Shown: piece by piece, positions 17,871-26,857 of the stretch
Position numbering within the stretch: position 1 is the stretch's first letter
Layout: every line of letters begins with the position of its first letter
Source: Cymbomonas tetramitiformis
Taxonomy: Eukaryota > Chlorophyta > Pyramimonadophyceae > Pyramimonadales > Pyramimonadaceae
Reading direction: 5' to 3'
Length of the DNA: 27,892 bases
Assembly (NCBI GenBank): GCA_001247695.2
Contig: LGRX02028977.1
Coordinates: forward strand, 1 to 27,892
Program-made: the position numbers and the translations under genes
Notes under the pieces: model-generated
What the model was told of the DNA's origin: nothing
Databases searched by the model: none
Seen by the model: only the letters and a program-made list of their open reading frames with translations

Positions 17871-18373
17871 TACGCCACAGTAACAATAATACTTTGCAGG
17901 ACAAAGGAAGGCACAACAGATCAACTTGTCAAGAATTAGCTCTTGTGACGTTTTAGTTGTGAGTCGGTTCAAATTATTCTAATAGTTCAATAAGTGAAGT
18001 GATCGATCGCTGAACATGTATGTATGCAATCTGCACTGAGGTACACACCTTAGGAATGACGTTGGCACTCAACCCGAGATTACGCAAGGTGGCTGACTCC
18101 TGCATCACTTGAAAACTCCAGAAAGATTTGCCCGGTCGCAAGCGTTTATCAACGAAGGTCTTAACCATCGTGGGGGTGATCCTCGTGGACACCCATATCA
18201 GTTTGCCCTTCAGACTCTGGGTAGTGCTCGCAGAACGCTTCAGCTTCGTCTGGGCCTGTTTCAGCTCTTTTTGCAAAGAGACAAGCTGGTCATCTCTTCG
18301 ATCTACTGACCCCAACTCTCGCTGAGCACTCTCGAGTTGCCTCTCTAGTTGTACCGGGAGGTACGAGCAGAGG

Positions 18374-19024
18374 GGTTGCATGCTACAGAGATCTGGTTGC
18401 ATGCTGCCGACGAGTGGTTGCATGATACAGATGCCTGGTTGCATGCTGCGTATGCCTGGTTGCATGCCACAGATGCCTGGTTGCATGCTACAGATGCCCG
18501 GTTGCATGCCACGGAGGCCAGGCTGCATGCTACAGATGTCAGGTTGCATGCTACAGAGGCCCGGTTGCATGCCACGGAGGCCAGGTTGCATGCTACAGAT
18601 GTCAGGTTGCATGCTACAGAGGCCAGGTTGCATGCCACGGAGGCCAGGTTGCATGCTACATATGCCGGGTTGTATGCCACAGAGGCCAGGTTGCATGCCA
18701 CAGAGGCCAGGTTGCATGCGACAGATGTCGGGTTGCATGCCACAGAGGCCAGGTTGCATGCGACAGAGGCCAGGTTGCATGCGACAGAGGCCAGGTTGCA
18801 TGCTACCGATGTCAGGTTGCATGCTACAGAGGCCAGGTTGCATGCCACAGAGGCCAGGTTGCATGCGACAGATGTCGGGTTGCATGCCACAGAGGCCAGG
18901 TTGCATGCGACAGAGGCCAGGTTGCATGCGACAGATGTCGGGTTGCATGCCACAGGGGCCAGGTTGCATGCGACAGAGGCCAGGTTGCATGCTACAGATG
19001 TCAGGTTGCATGCTACATACGCCA
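18374..19024. repeat. 21-bp minisatellite, 31 units without indels
   Basis: Units begin GGTTGCATGC and continue with ACAGAGGCCA-like sequence. From 18374 to 19024 the period is exactly 21 throughout (651 bp). Variation falls mainly at unit positions 11, 14, 17, 19 and 21. No frame on either strand is closed inside it. In the plus frame read as LHATEAR/LHATDVR, positions 11, 14 and 17 are third codon positions, so many changes are silent or Glu/Asp. On the minus strand the frame continuous with the coiled-coil exon reads MQPGLCG-type heptads. It sits between transposase exon 1 and the viral fragment; coding status is undecided. Confidence 0.9.
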
Positions 19025-19025
19025 T

Positions 19026-19541
19026 GCCATAACCCGTCCTTTAAATTATCGAACCGTAAACGAAACTGGGATTGCACAATATACTATTCGTCTTGGACGT
19101 CTTTATCAATTGCCATCTAAAATATACGGCGGTAATAGAGCATTCCGTTACTCATGGAGCGTAAATAACGTGTTGACCCCTGCATTTCCTAATTCTCCGT
19201 TACAAGCGTATATGAATATCACTCATTCACAGGGAGACCAATATTCAATGATGGGTTCAAATCATATGCAATCAAGAACTGATTATTTCAACAATTCTTT
19301 TATATTGCCTTTAAATTTGTGTTTGGATAATGAGCCACGCCGATTAAGTGGATACTCAAGTTTAGGAACCAATAGTTCTTGTTATTTACAATGTACGGCT
19401 AGCGACAATGCATCGGCTGCCGGTGTAGCATTTGAAACGGGGAATGAAGCTACGGGTGGACCCAATGAAACTATGATTATATGTATGTTCACTTCTAAAT
19501 TAATGGTATCAGCCGGACGAGTTATTTCAATCGAATTATGA
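19026..19541 (+). pseudogene. C-terminal part of a polinton-like virus/virophage major capsid protein
   Basis: 171 codons are open from the minisatellite edge to TGA at 19539-19541. The sequence includes RLGRLYQLPSKIYGGNRAF, FNNSFILPLNLCLDNEPRRL, SGYSSLGTNSS and a C-terminus FTSKLMVSAGRVISIEL. The pattern FxLPLNLCL, R-x-LSG, then a final strand with AGR-x-I-x-V/I is how I recall the end of double-jelly-roll capsid proteins of polinton-like viruses; no search was run. The N-terminal two thirds or more are missing, and the break coincides with the minisatellite. An ATG start is absent, so this is a dead fragment. The region is AT-rich, and its stop lies 7 bp from the stop of a convergent gene, a compact viral layout. 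Confidence 0.65.
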
Positions 19542-19548
19542 TGAGACT

Positions 19549-20493
19549 TCATACATAGCAAGGAGTTGTCAATATTGGGTCTTCCACTAATTTTCGATGG
19601 TCGTACAACTTGAACCATATGACTACATATCGTGTACCTTCAAAATCGTCCATAATCACTTCGTGAGGTAACCTCCCGTCTACTTTTAACACTTTGTTTC
19701 GATTGTAAAAGTCACCGATGATTTGGTCATTTGAGTCGTAACACCTTAATGGCGCGCCTTTAAAATCTCCAAGCGCCATTGCATATTGAAAACTTATATC
19801 TTCGGCATCGACGTGTTTTTTCACATACGTGCCGGGTTCCATTTTTGCATAATTGACAACGTACTCGCCTTCCGAAAAATCTTTATCAATAATACTTATC
19901 AATTCCTTCGAAACCGCCCATAATGCTTGCTTCCATTTAGGAAGTTTTCTATCTTCAACTTTACTCACACAAACACCTTTGCATTTCTTATGAGGCATAT
20001 TGTGAGGTGTTTGCATACCACCACCACCCAATGCTCCGGTCGTGTTTCCAAGCATAAATGACCAATTTAGGTTGAAGCGAATCTTTTTTGTTTTGTCTCG
20101 ATATTGTTTATTCAATTTTACATTGCTCAACATACTTTCAATTTCACTCATCAAGTTTTGTACATATGGTGTATCCGTAATTTTTTGTGCCGGAGGCTTT
20201 ATCACTTGAAAAGTGGAGTATTCCTTATGTGACCCGCATTGCCAATGATTGTCGTTTGTTTCGTCATAAAATGCATAAGTATAATGCCAAGAGTATAAAT
20301 GATTATCTTCGGTAATCTCCCAAGTTTCCCAATCACTTGGCTCATCAGTCCAAAAAATATGCTTCTTATTTTCGTGAGCACTCAAATACATTTTGTCTTC
20401 TTTTCTCTTTACATAAACATACAAGTTATCGCATCTTTCAATTTCCACATCTATGGTCTTATTACCCCATTTGAGCATTGCGGTGTAAGACAT
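19549..20493 (-). CDS. 2OG-Fe(II) oxygenase-like viral protein
   Basis: The product has 314 residues from ATG 20493 (MSYTAMLKWGNKT); 23 upstream codons exist but look non-coding. The C-terminal third carries the pattern of 2-oxoglutarate/Fe(II) dioxygenases: H227-V-D229 (KKHVDAED), then FQYAMALGDFKGAPLRCYD, a distal H277 (GRLPHEV) and R288 (GTRYVVIWF) as the likely 2OG ligand. The N-terminal half (Trp/Asp/Tyr-rich, about residues 1-110) has no family I recognise. It is intact and converges on the capsid fragment with a 7-bp gap, so I assign it to the viral insert. It might hydroxylate nucleic acid bases or proteins; the substrate cannot be told. AT-rich codon use contrasts with the GC-rich retroelement ORFs. 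Confidence 0.55.
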   Translation of the reverse strand: MSYTAMLKWGNKTIDVEIERCDNLYVYVKRKEDKMYLSAHENKKHIFWTDEPSDWETWEITEDNHLYSWHYTYAFYDETNDNHWQCGSHKEYSTFQVIKPPAQKITDTPYVQNLMSEIESMLSNVKLNKQYRDKTKKIRFNLNWSFMLGNTTGALGGGGMQTPHNMPHKKCKGVCVSKVEDRKLPKWKQALWAVSKELISIIDKDFSEGEYVVNYAKMEPGTYVKKHVDAEDISFQYAMALGDFKGAPLRCYDSNDQIIGDFYNRNKVLKVDGRLPHEVIMDDFEGTRYVVIWFKLYDHRKLVEDPILTTPCYV

Positions 20494-20613
20494 ATTTGTG
20501 AAAGTAAGTAGAAGTAAGTAAAGTATGTATGTATGTAATTGAGTATGTTGTAAATAATTCAAGTATACCTTATAGAGTTTATGTCTTAAAGTTAAAATTT
20601 TTAGGATAGATTG

Positions 20614-20739
20614 GGTAATGGGTATGTGGTAATGGGTTGTTTATAAAAGTATATCAAAGAAAGAATATCATTTTGCATATTTATTTTTAATTATTTGAAA
20701 ATGTTTTTCAAAAGTACAAATTACCACATACCCGTTACC
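20614..20739. promoter_or_regulatory. inverted repeat between two viral ORFs
   Basis: Arms 20614-20633 (GGTAATGGGTATGTGGTAAT) and 20720-20739 are inverted with one mismatch. The AT-rich loop holds TTTATAAAAG and a small TTTGAAAA/TTTTCAAA inverted repeat. It lies upstream of the oxygenase-like gene (minus) and downstream of the truncated ORF at 20812, so it could be a transcription control or terminator structure. Confidence 0.4.
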
Positions 20740-20811
20740 AATACCTCACGTGTGTTGCTTTGAACATATATGCTATGAACAACGCATTTAAAGCTTCGGT
20801 CACTTATAACA

Positions 20812-21057
20812 CTAATCTGGTAGCGCGATGCCTACATCCGAAGCACAAAAACTAGCAGCCAAACGATATTTCATATTTTTGGCAACAGTGCAAGAACCGG
20901 CTGTCCGTAAAGGATTAAAACCTGTCGAGTCATACCGATTAGCACTTAAATCGTCATAACCGTTCTCCGCTATAATTTTCTCAAAAAAGCAACGACCGTC
21001 TGCTTTTATTAACATATCCTTTCCGCCCACAATTTGTGCCGGTGCATATTTTGGATG
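20812..21057 (-). pseudogene. truncated viral-like ORF, C-terminal fragment
   Basis: About 81 codons read PKYAPAQIVGGKDMLIKA, then EKIIAENGYDDLSANRYD, TGFNPLRTAGSCTVAKNMKY and end in DVGIALPD. The upstream 20 codons of the open frame (Cys-rich, in CA-repeat DNA) are probably not part of it. It has the look of a structural viral protein, but I cannot name it. It is cut on the right where the CA/TGCA-rich flank begins, so the viral insert appears truncated at both ends. Confidence 0.4.
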
Positions 21058-22715
21058 CATGCATGATTGACATCTGATTATTATACTGCAGCACACACCA
21101 CATATTGATGACTGCACAAATATTCAAATTGTCAGCATTTCATGCTTATCTGCAATATAGTGTGCAAGATGTTTATCTGAACTCGCAGTACATGCAGCAC
21201 ACACTAACATGCAGCACACACTAACATGCGGCACACATTAATATGCAGCATCTGAGTATATGCGCATTCTATACTGAGTGACTGCCACATTGTAATTTGT
21301 GCATGCATCATGTTAGCAGATGTTATGTATGAACCAGCTTGATCACGGTAGCAGCTGGAATAAATGGCATCATATCAAAATGCATCAGACATGCACAAAA
21401 GCATCCCTGCTGTGCATGCTAACTATATTCGAACCCATATAGTGTAAGGTGCCTGTTCAGTGGTCTTAACACAGTAATTAGCTCGTTATGTCCCGGTGGA
21501 GTCGAGATACTCTTCGGACCACATATCGTTCTACTGTGGATCACTGAAAGGATTGCTCACCGGAACTATATGTGAAATAGACCAGCAACTCATTTTGTGA
21601 ATGAGATTATCCCGGAATTACAATAACCTTTAACCTAATATATCATGCTAGATTCATTCAGTACATGGTATACTGATTATCCTGCATGATAAACTGTCTG
21701 GAAATATTGTAATGTCCAGAACTTATCTTCCTGTAAGTGTGTAAAAGTGAGCACACACACACACACACACACTGGCAAAAAGTACTAATCAATAAGTACT
21801 ATACATGCACACACACTGCATTACTGTATGTATTGATATTCACTGATTCGTAGTGAATTGACCAACTTTAATATCTATCATGTATATGATAATATGGATA
21901 ACACTTCACAAACACATGTGCGTGTGAAGTGTCAGTGATGGCGATAGATATGGGAACAGAATAATCCAACATGCTGAAGGGCTGGATGGAGTTATCTCCA
22001 GACCCGAAGGCAATATACTGTGCCCATGCAACAACTGGTAACTGTTGGGCGCAGTCCATTCGTCTCACATATCATCGCTGGAGCAACAACAACAAGTACA
22101 TTGCATAATGACAATTGATTCAGAATTGATCAGTTCAAAATGCATGTAACTCTTTCAGAGCAGTAACTATATTGACATCTGATAGAAGTTGTTGAGGACA
22201 AGCACACACACATATATGTGTTGTGTCAAACTGCTTTGATTATATAATCAAGCAATGTCCTGATATGTTTAAAATAAGAGATATCATTTTGATAAATCTT
22301 AGAGCACAGTCATATGCTCAAAACATATCATAGATTGACAAATTATCACTGAAGTGGATAATCCGCTTGTAGTTGATAAATCTATATATCATCAGGAAGT
22401 ACATTTACTGCCATGGGGTTCAATCAGTAAAACCCAGAAATGTGATCAACCTCAGATGTTGATATGCAGAATAATTCACTTTTATGCCATGAAATTTGTC
22501 ATGTGCAAAGGTAAAGTGATATGCAGTGCTTCTGTACTTTGCAGTCCACACACACACAGAGATATGTATATATATATATATAGCCAAAAACGGCCAAAAT
22601 GGGTAAAATCCGTTTGCGATAGATTTGAAAATTGAAAATCGGACCCTATTTTATTTGATAATATGATTTGATACCTATTGAGGTATGAGAAAATCATAAT
22701 GACAATAGCCATATC
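21058..22715. other. AT-rich gene-free stretch with microsatellites
   Basis: It holds a 17-bp tandem repeat (21191-21241; unit CATGCAGCACACACTAA, three copies), a (CA)n run (21752-21772) and a (TA)n run (22566-22582). Short ORFs (e.g. 22354-22635) lack any protein-like character. Confidence 0.6.
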
Positions 22716-23290
22716 TCGTGTAACACCCTAGATAGCAGGTGTGGAATATGTAGGGGTATACATATTGGCTGTAACACTAAATGCGTCAAAATGCTGTACG
22801 TGTAATTTTTTGAAAATTTCGGAATGATTTTTTTTTTGCTAATATGAATATTCAGCTATCAATAAACAATCCCTGATTTATGCAGCATGTGTAACACCCT
22901 GTAACACCCTAAAATTGAATGTGTGTGTCAGGGGTGTAACATACCTCCTGAAAACCACGTAACATTCAGTATGGTATTAAATGCAGTTTTGCTTAAAAAT
23001 GGTTGCAAAATATTTATGCTGCTTTATTTTTACCTATTTTAGGGTTACTGATACCATGTAACACCCTAATCACATTATTGGGAATATGGGCCACTGTAAC
23101 CTGACATGCCCTAAAATGCCGCTAAATATTCGATAAACTTCGTGTTTGGCATTAACATATCATCGGCTGTATTCGACACAGATATGATAATATATCGGGC
23201 AACAACCCTAAAACTGTAACAGATGCTTCCTATAAGGAATGCATGCTATTTATGAGGTACAGGCAATTGACAACTGCCTTATATCACACA
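22716..23290. repeat. recurring GTAACACCCTAA motif, gene-free
   Basis: GTAACACCCT occurs at 22720, twice in tandem at 22891-22910, and at 23058; degraded forms are at 22770, 22936, 23096 and 23205. Spacing is irregular. No ORF of note. Confidence 0.55.
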
Positions 23291-23295
23291 CTTCC

Positions 23296-23549
23296 TGCTG
23301 AAATCTGTATAGGCAGCCCTGACTGGGAGTCCCGGTCAGGCCCCTATGACAGATCCCTAGGACCAACACTGGACTACTGACTGATCTGTAGGTTCGTACT
23401 GTGACACACGCTGTGTCACAGGTAGGCTAGACTCCGAGACCGTCCGAGACCGTTCCGGGTATATCTAGCTTAGGGTTTATTTATCTTATACAGTTTATCC
23501 ACACGAGTACGGGAGTTTCTGATATCTAGTGTACTTGGATATTCCGGTA
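23296..23549 (+). repeat. 5' LTR
   Basis: It starts TGCTGAAATC and ends ATATTCCGGTA. It contains a perfect-stem hairpin (CCTGACTGGG at 23318-23327 with CCCGGTCAGG at 23331-23340, one G-T pair) and a second one (GTGACACA at 23401-23408 with TGTGTCAC at 23412-23419). TAGGGTTTATTTATC near 23470 may hold the TATA-like signal. Confidence 0.9.
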
Positions 23550-23554
23550 GGTCG

Positions 23555-23568
23555 TGGCCCCATCCACG
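23555..23568 (+). promoter_or_regulatory. candidate primer-binding site
   Basis: TGGCCCCATCCACG begins five bases inside the 5' LTR. A PBS complementary to a tRNA 3' end starts with TGG, so the position fits. I cannot name the tRNA from sequence alone. Confidence 0.3.
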
Positions 23569-23947
23569 TTTTCATTCCACTTGCTATCTTGGCCATGATT
23601 GGCTAAGCAGCCGCTTGAAGAGGTGGTGCGCACTTGCGCGTTTGGGTGCGACTAGGATTCGGACATGATTTTACGGTAGACGTCCTTTGCGGCTGCGAGT
23701 CATGGGCACCGCGCGTTGCTATTGCTCGGTTGTGGCAATGTTCATTTACGTTGTTTTACCTGCCCTGATCCCGCTGGTTTACGTATTTTGGGCTGGTGCT
23801 CCGGACGCCTTCGACCACATCGACATTTGCAAGTGCCCCACGCTCTTTTCGCCGCTCCGTACGTTCTGCCGTTACGTCATCCCTCCATTTCCGCCACAAC
23901 ACCCAAGCGTGCTGCCGCGCATCATCTTTTCTCTGGCTTTCAAAAGT

Positions 23948-26275
23948 ATGGCAACATCTACTCGAGCTCGTAAACGCCTATTGAAGGACTCCGACTTGGA
24001 CGCCTCTATACGGCTTATAGATGCGGTTCGGGACACCCCAACCGCTAGCACTCCACCTGTGGTGCCCCCTAATCCTTCCAGCAACTCCGACACCGCTGTC
24101 GCGTTGCGGAAGCATCTTGTTGACCAGCACGCCGCTGTTGACGTGGTCTACAAGGGGAGGTTGCATCGGGCTTGGGCCAAGGGTGTCCGCGAGGATATCC
24201 TTGGTTCCAAGAAACATCATTATCGTGGCACTGACGACGCGGACCGCCTCTCCGAGCTGGTGGTGCAGCTTCGTACGGAGTTTCAGTCCGCTGGGCTGGA
24301 TTTGACTCCCTTTGACCTCGACGACCCCACCTCTCTGGTTATCGAGAAGGTTAATGGGCTTCTCTACGACGTGTTGGCCCTCGTCGTGGAGCGCAACTCA
24401 GTGGCGGACACCTGGCTTCGCGGTACGGACTCCTCGGCTGACCGAGATGGACGTCGTGCTCTTATCGACATCATCAAGGGGAGCGTGCCGGCGGCTCTAC
24501 GCGAGAGTCACCAGCAGGAGCACGCGGCTCTTCGTTATCCCGCGGGCGTTGACCCGCAGCCGATCTTGGCTCGCGAGCAACGTCTGGTGCGGGATAACCG
24601 CGCTCCTGACTGGCAACCCACCGACGAGACCCGCAAGCTCTCATTGTACAACCGCCTCGACCCGGTCTTCTACGCGGCGGTGAAGGTGCGTTATCCGCTT
24701 GCGGGTGACCTTAGCGGCGTCACTCTCCGCTCGCTTCAGGCTCTCGTCGTGGCCATCTTCCAGGCATGGGCACAGTCGGACGAGGGGGCGGCAGTACGTG
24801 AGAAGCAGGTGCTGGGGATGGACGGTAAGCCCTCCGCTCTGGTCACGTCGTCGGAGTACACCGTACTCCTCGAGGAGATTGCGGCCTTGAAGGCCTTGGT
24901 GCGAGGTGGCCGTGCGGGCGGGGGACAGCAGCCGCAGCCGCAGCATCGGGGGAAGCAGCATCCGCGGGGGTTTCGCGTGGGTGCGGGCAACCCCCCCGCG
25001 GTCGGCTTCGACCGCGACAGCATGAAGGCCAAGCCGCTGTGCCACCGTTGCCGCAAGGCCGGTAAAGGTGAGGTGTATCACCCGTACCGCGACTGCCCGC
25101 TTGGCGGTCGCCAACACTCGCCAGCCACGGCCGCGGCTTTCTGCATTCCCATTGAGCAGGAGGACGCGGAGGGCCTGCACGCATTGGCGCTCGTGCAGGT
25201 CTTCCAAGACGCGGCGGACAGTGGACCGGAGGCGTTCTCGCATGCGGCGTTGGCGTATGGTCCGCCCGCGGTGCTTTCCACGGACGGCGTCGGTGGGATC
25301 GACGTGGCGGCCTACGGTTTCTCCGTGCCGCCTCCGCCTTCTGGCGGGACCGACGACGAGGACATCTTGCGGCGGCTTGATGCCCTCACCACTGAGGTTC
25401 AGGCCGCCCAAGAGAAGGTACATTACACTCACGCATCCTTTGTTCCTGGGAGTGCGGTTGAGGAGCATGCGTCGGCTCTGGTGTGTGGCCCTGCCGCTGC
25501 GGCGGGGATCACACCGGAGGGGCAGGTTCCGGCAGGTGGTGCGGCGGCATCGGCGTCCGCCGTGCCGGCCCCTGCTATGCCTGTTTCGCAGGCGAAGGAT
25601 GTACGGCCCGCGCCAGTTCAATCGGCGCGGGTGACCACCACAGAGGCGACACGCGGTGAGTTCGGAGGCTTCGTGCAGACGGTGAATCACGCCGCCGTCC
25701 ACCCGGCTGACCTGACGGGCTATGACACGGACGACTACGAGGATTACGCCGACGGTACTTTCGCGGTGAAGCCGCGGGCTCCGTCCGGTGCTATCGGATG
25801 CGGTGTGCCGCCTTTCGGCTTTGGCACGCCGGCGATCGGCGCTCTCGCGGTGCTCTCGCTCTTGTGCATTTCGTTTGCAGGTGTATCTGTCTCAGCTTCC
25901 ACGGCTTCTGCCGTGTCGGCATGTGCACCGGCTACGGAGATGCCTTCGCCTGGTGGTGATCTCGATTGGGAGGCTCCGTCATTTTTCTCTACGAATGATT
26001 TTCTTGATCCGGTGATGACGGCTCAGGGTCTCCTGTTGCCTGACGATGTGCCACAGCTTCAGCCGCCCGAGCCTCCTGACACTTTGAGCTTTTTAGCATT
26101 TCAGGATTTGGCTCAAGCGGATTTGGGTATTGACATGGCATTCTACTACGGCATGGCCTTACATGAGAGCGGACCTCTGGATGTTCAGCACTACTACGGT
26201 GCTGGTTACTTTACTTCCTACTATGGGATGGACTTCCGTGAGGCCACCGCTGACTACTTTGACACTGTCGATTGA
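23948..26275 (+). CDS. gag-like protein with zinc knuckle, hydrophobic segment and acidic tail
   Basis: The product has 775 residues from ATG 23948 (MATSTRARKRLLKDSD). The frame is open further up (ATG 23702), but that leader encodes a Cys/hydrophobic stretch that looks untranslated or optional. Residues 1-60 are basic and Pro-rich. About 60-320 are helical and capsid-like (WAKGVREDIL, LYNRLDPVFYAAVKVRYPL). A Gly/Gln/Arg-rich linker follows, then a zinc knuckle C365-HR-C368-x9-H-x4-C (25040-25096). The C-terminal half is Ala/Pro-rich and carries a hydrophobic segment (about 25830-25920, IGALAVLSLLCISFAGVSVS) and a Tyr/Asp/Phe-rich acidic tail ending YFDTVD. The end resembles the ORF at 1-1242. 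As gag it would form particles and package RNA; the possible membrane segment and tail are unusual for LTR gags. No stop or frameshift, consistent with a young insertion. Confidence 0.7.
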   Translation: MATSTRARKRLLKDSDLDASIRLIDAVRDTPTASTPPVVPPNPSSNSDTAVALRKHLVDQHAAVDVVYKGRLHRAWAKGVREDILGSKKHHYRGTDDADRLSELVVQLRTEFQSAGLDLTPFDLDDPTSLVIEKVNGLLYDVLALVVERNSVADTWLRGTDSSADRDGRRALIDIIKGSVPAALRESHQQEHAALRYPAGVDPQPILAREQRLVRDNRAPDWQPTDETRKLSLYNRLDPVFYAAVKVRYPLAGDLSGVTLRSLQALVVAIFQAWAQSDEGAAVREKQVLGMDGKPSALVTSSEYTVLLEEIAALKALVRGGRAGGGQQPQPQHRGKQHPRGFRVGAGNPPAVGFDRDSMKAKPLCHRCRKAGKGEVYHPYRDCPLGGRQHSPATAAAFCIPIEQEDAEGLHALALVQVFQDAADSGPEAFSHAALAYGPPAVLSTDGVGGIDVAAYGFSVPPPPSGGTDDEDILRRLDALTTEVQAAQEKVHYTHASFVPGSAVEEHASALVCGPAAAAGITPEGQVPAGGAAASASAVPAPAMPVSQAKDVRPAPVQSARVTTTEATRGEFGGFVQTVNHAAVHPADLTGYDTDDYEDYADGTFAVKPRAPSGAIGCGVPPFGFGTPAIGALAVLSLLCISFAGVSVSASTASAVSACAPATEMPSPGGDLDWEAPSFFSTNDFLDPVMTAQGLLLPDDVPQLQPPEPPDTLSFLAFQDLAQADLGIDMAFYYGMALHESGPLDVQHYYGAGYFTSYYGMDFREATADYFDTVD

Positions 26276-26580
26276 CTTCTTGCTCACTCTGGAGGCACAC
26301 CGACATGGTGGTGTGCAGAACTCCTGTGACCTCAAGGACTTCTTCAATCTGGTTTATGTTTTGCTTTGACACCTTTATAATCTTCAAACTGGCTTGCTAG
26401 CACGGTTCCTTTCACTTGTTTAGCGGTGCCTTAATTGCCCGTATGCTTTTGTTCACGTGCTACCTAGAGGTTTCCAATTTGTGTATCAGAATAGCACAGT
26501 TGGATTGGCAGTTAGACTTGTCACCTAGCTTCTGCCCTAACACTAGCATCTTACATTTTTCTGACTCTCCTAGCCAGTCA

Positions 26581-26603
26581 CCACCCACAGTGCTGGGGTG
26601 GTG
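26581..26603 (+). promoter_or_regulatory. hairpin and purine-rich tract before 3' LTR
   Basis: CCACCC (26581-26586) and GGGTGG (26596-26601) form a short stem immediately before the LTR, with GGGGTGGTG as the candidate polypurine tract. The same arrangement occurs at 1414-1451. Confidence 0.45.
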
Positions 26604-26857
26604 TGCTGAAATCTGTATAGGCAGCCCTGACTGGGAGTCCCGGTCAGGCCCCTATGACAGATCCCTAGGACCAACACTGGACTGCTGACTGATCTGTAGG
26701 TTCGTACTGTGACACACGCTGTGTCACAGGTAGGCTAGACTCCGAGACCGTCCGAGACCGTTCCGGGTATATCTAGCTTAGGGTTTATTTATCTTATACA
26801 GTTTATCCACACGAGTACGGGAGTTTCTGATATCTAGTGTACTTGGATATTCCGGTA
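26604..26857 (+). repeat. 3' LTR
   Basis: It is identical to the 5' LTR except for G at 26684. The two stem-loops recur at 26626-26648 and 26709-26727. Confidence 0.9.

Larger units (their letters stand above)
17257..18048 (-). other. predicted intron 1 of the hAT-like gene
   Basis: The donor is CCTAAG|GTGTGT and the acceptor is GTGAAGTGCAG|GCGTTC, 792 bp, phase 0. It contains a degenerate tandem repeat (17281-17516) and a 352-bp MITE (17519-17870). Confidence 0.45.
14109..18351 (-). pseudogene. hAT-like transposase gene, three exons, one in-frame TGA
   Basis: I propose exons 18351-18049, 17256-14815 and 14432-14109, all joining in phase 0 at GT/AG sites. Exon 1 gives a coiled coil (LERQLESAQRELGS ... 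LQKELKQAQTKLKR), then RPGKSFWSFQVMQESATLRN. Exon 2 has the RNase H-fold pattern of hAT transposases: FDTSMRY (first Asp, 17037), a 60-residue spacer ending GVVHAITDNTNSMSG (second Asp, 16836), then CGAHIEHI with the CxxH of hAT proteins (16695-16684). The rest, to KKRIVNQ, is long and helical; I did not find a canonical hATC dimerisation motif or assign the catalytic Glu. Exon 3 adds a Cys-rich module (GPCCATCCKVAGGC) and an acidic tail. A TGA (16785-16783) interrupts exon 2 in frame, 159 codons into its ORF, so the copy is inactive unless read through. The BED finger expected upstream is not seen; a minisatellite and viral DNA occupy that position. Confidence 0.55.

Noticed and set aside
18374..19024. 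CRISPR-like array
   Set aside because: Units are directly contiguous with no unique spacers, the DNA is eukaryotic in character, and no cas genes are present. It is a minisatellite.
22716..23220. True telomeric array
   Set aside because: The CCCTAA cores are few, irregularly spaced and embedded in longer motifs; there is no tandem run.
24641..25702. 353-codon minus-strand ORF antisense to the gag-like gene
   Set aside because: It is Arg-rich, lacks domains and lies in GC-rich DNA opposite a well supported ORF. It is a shadow.
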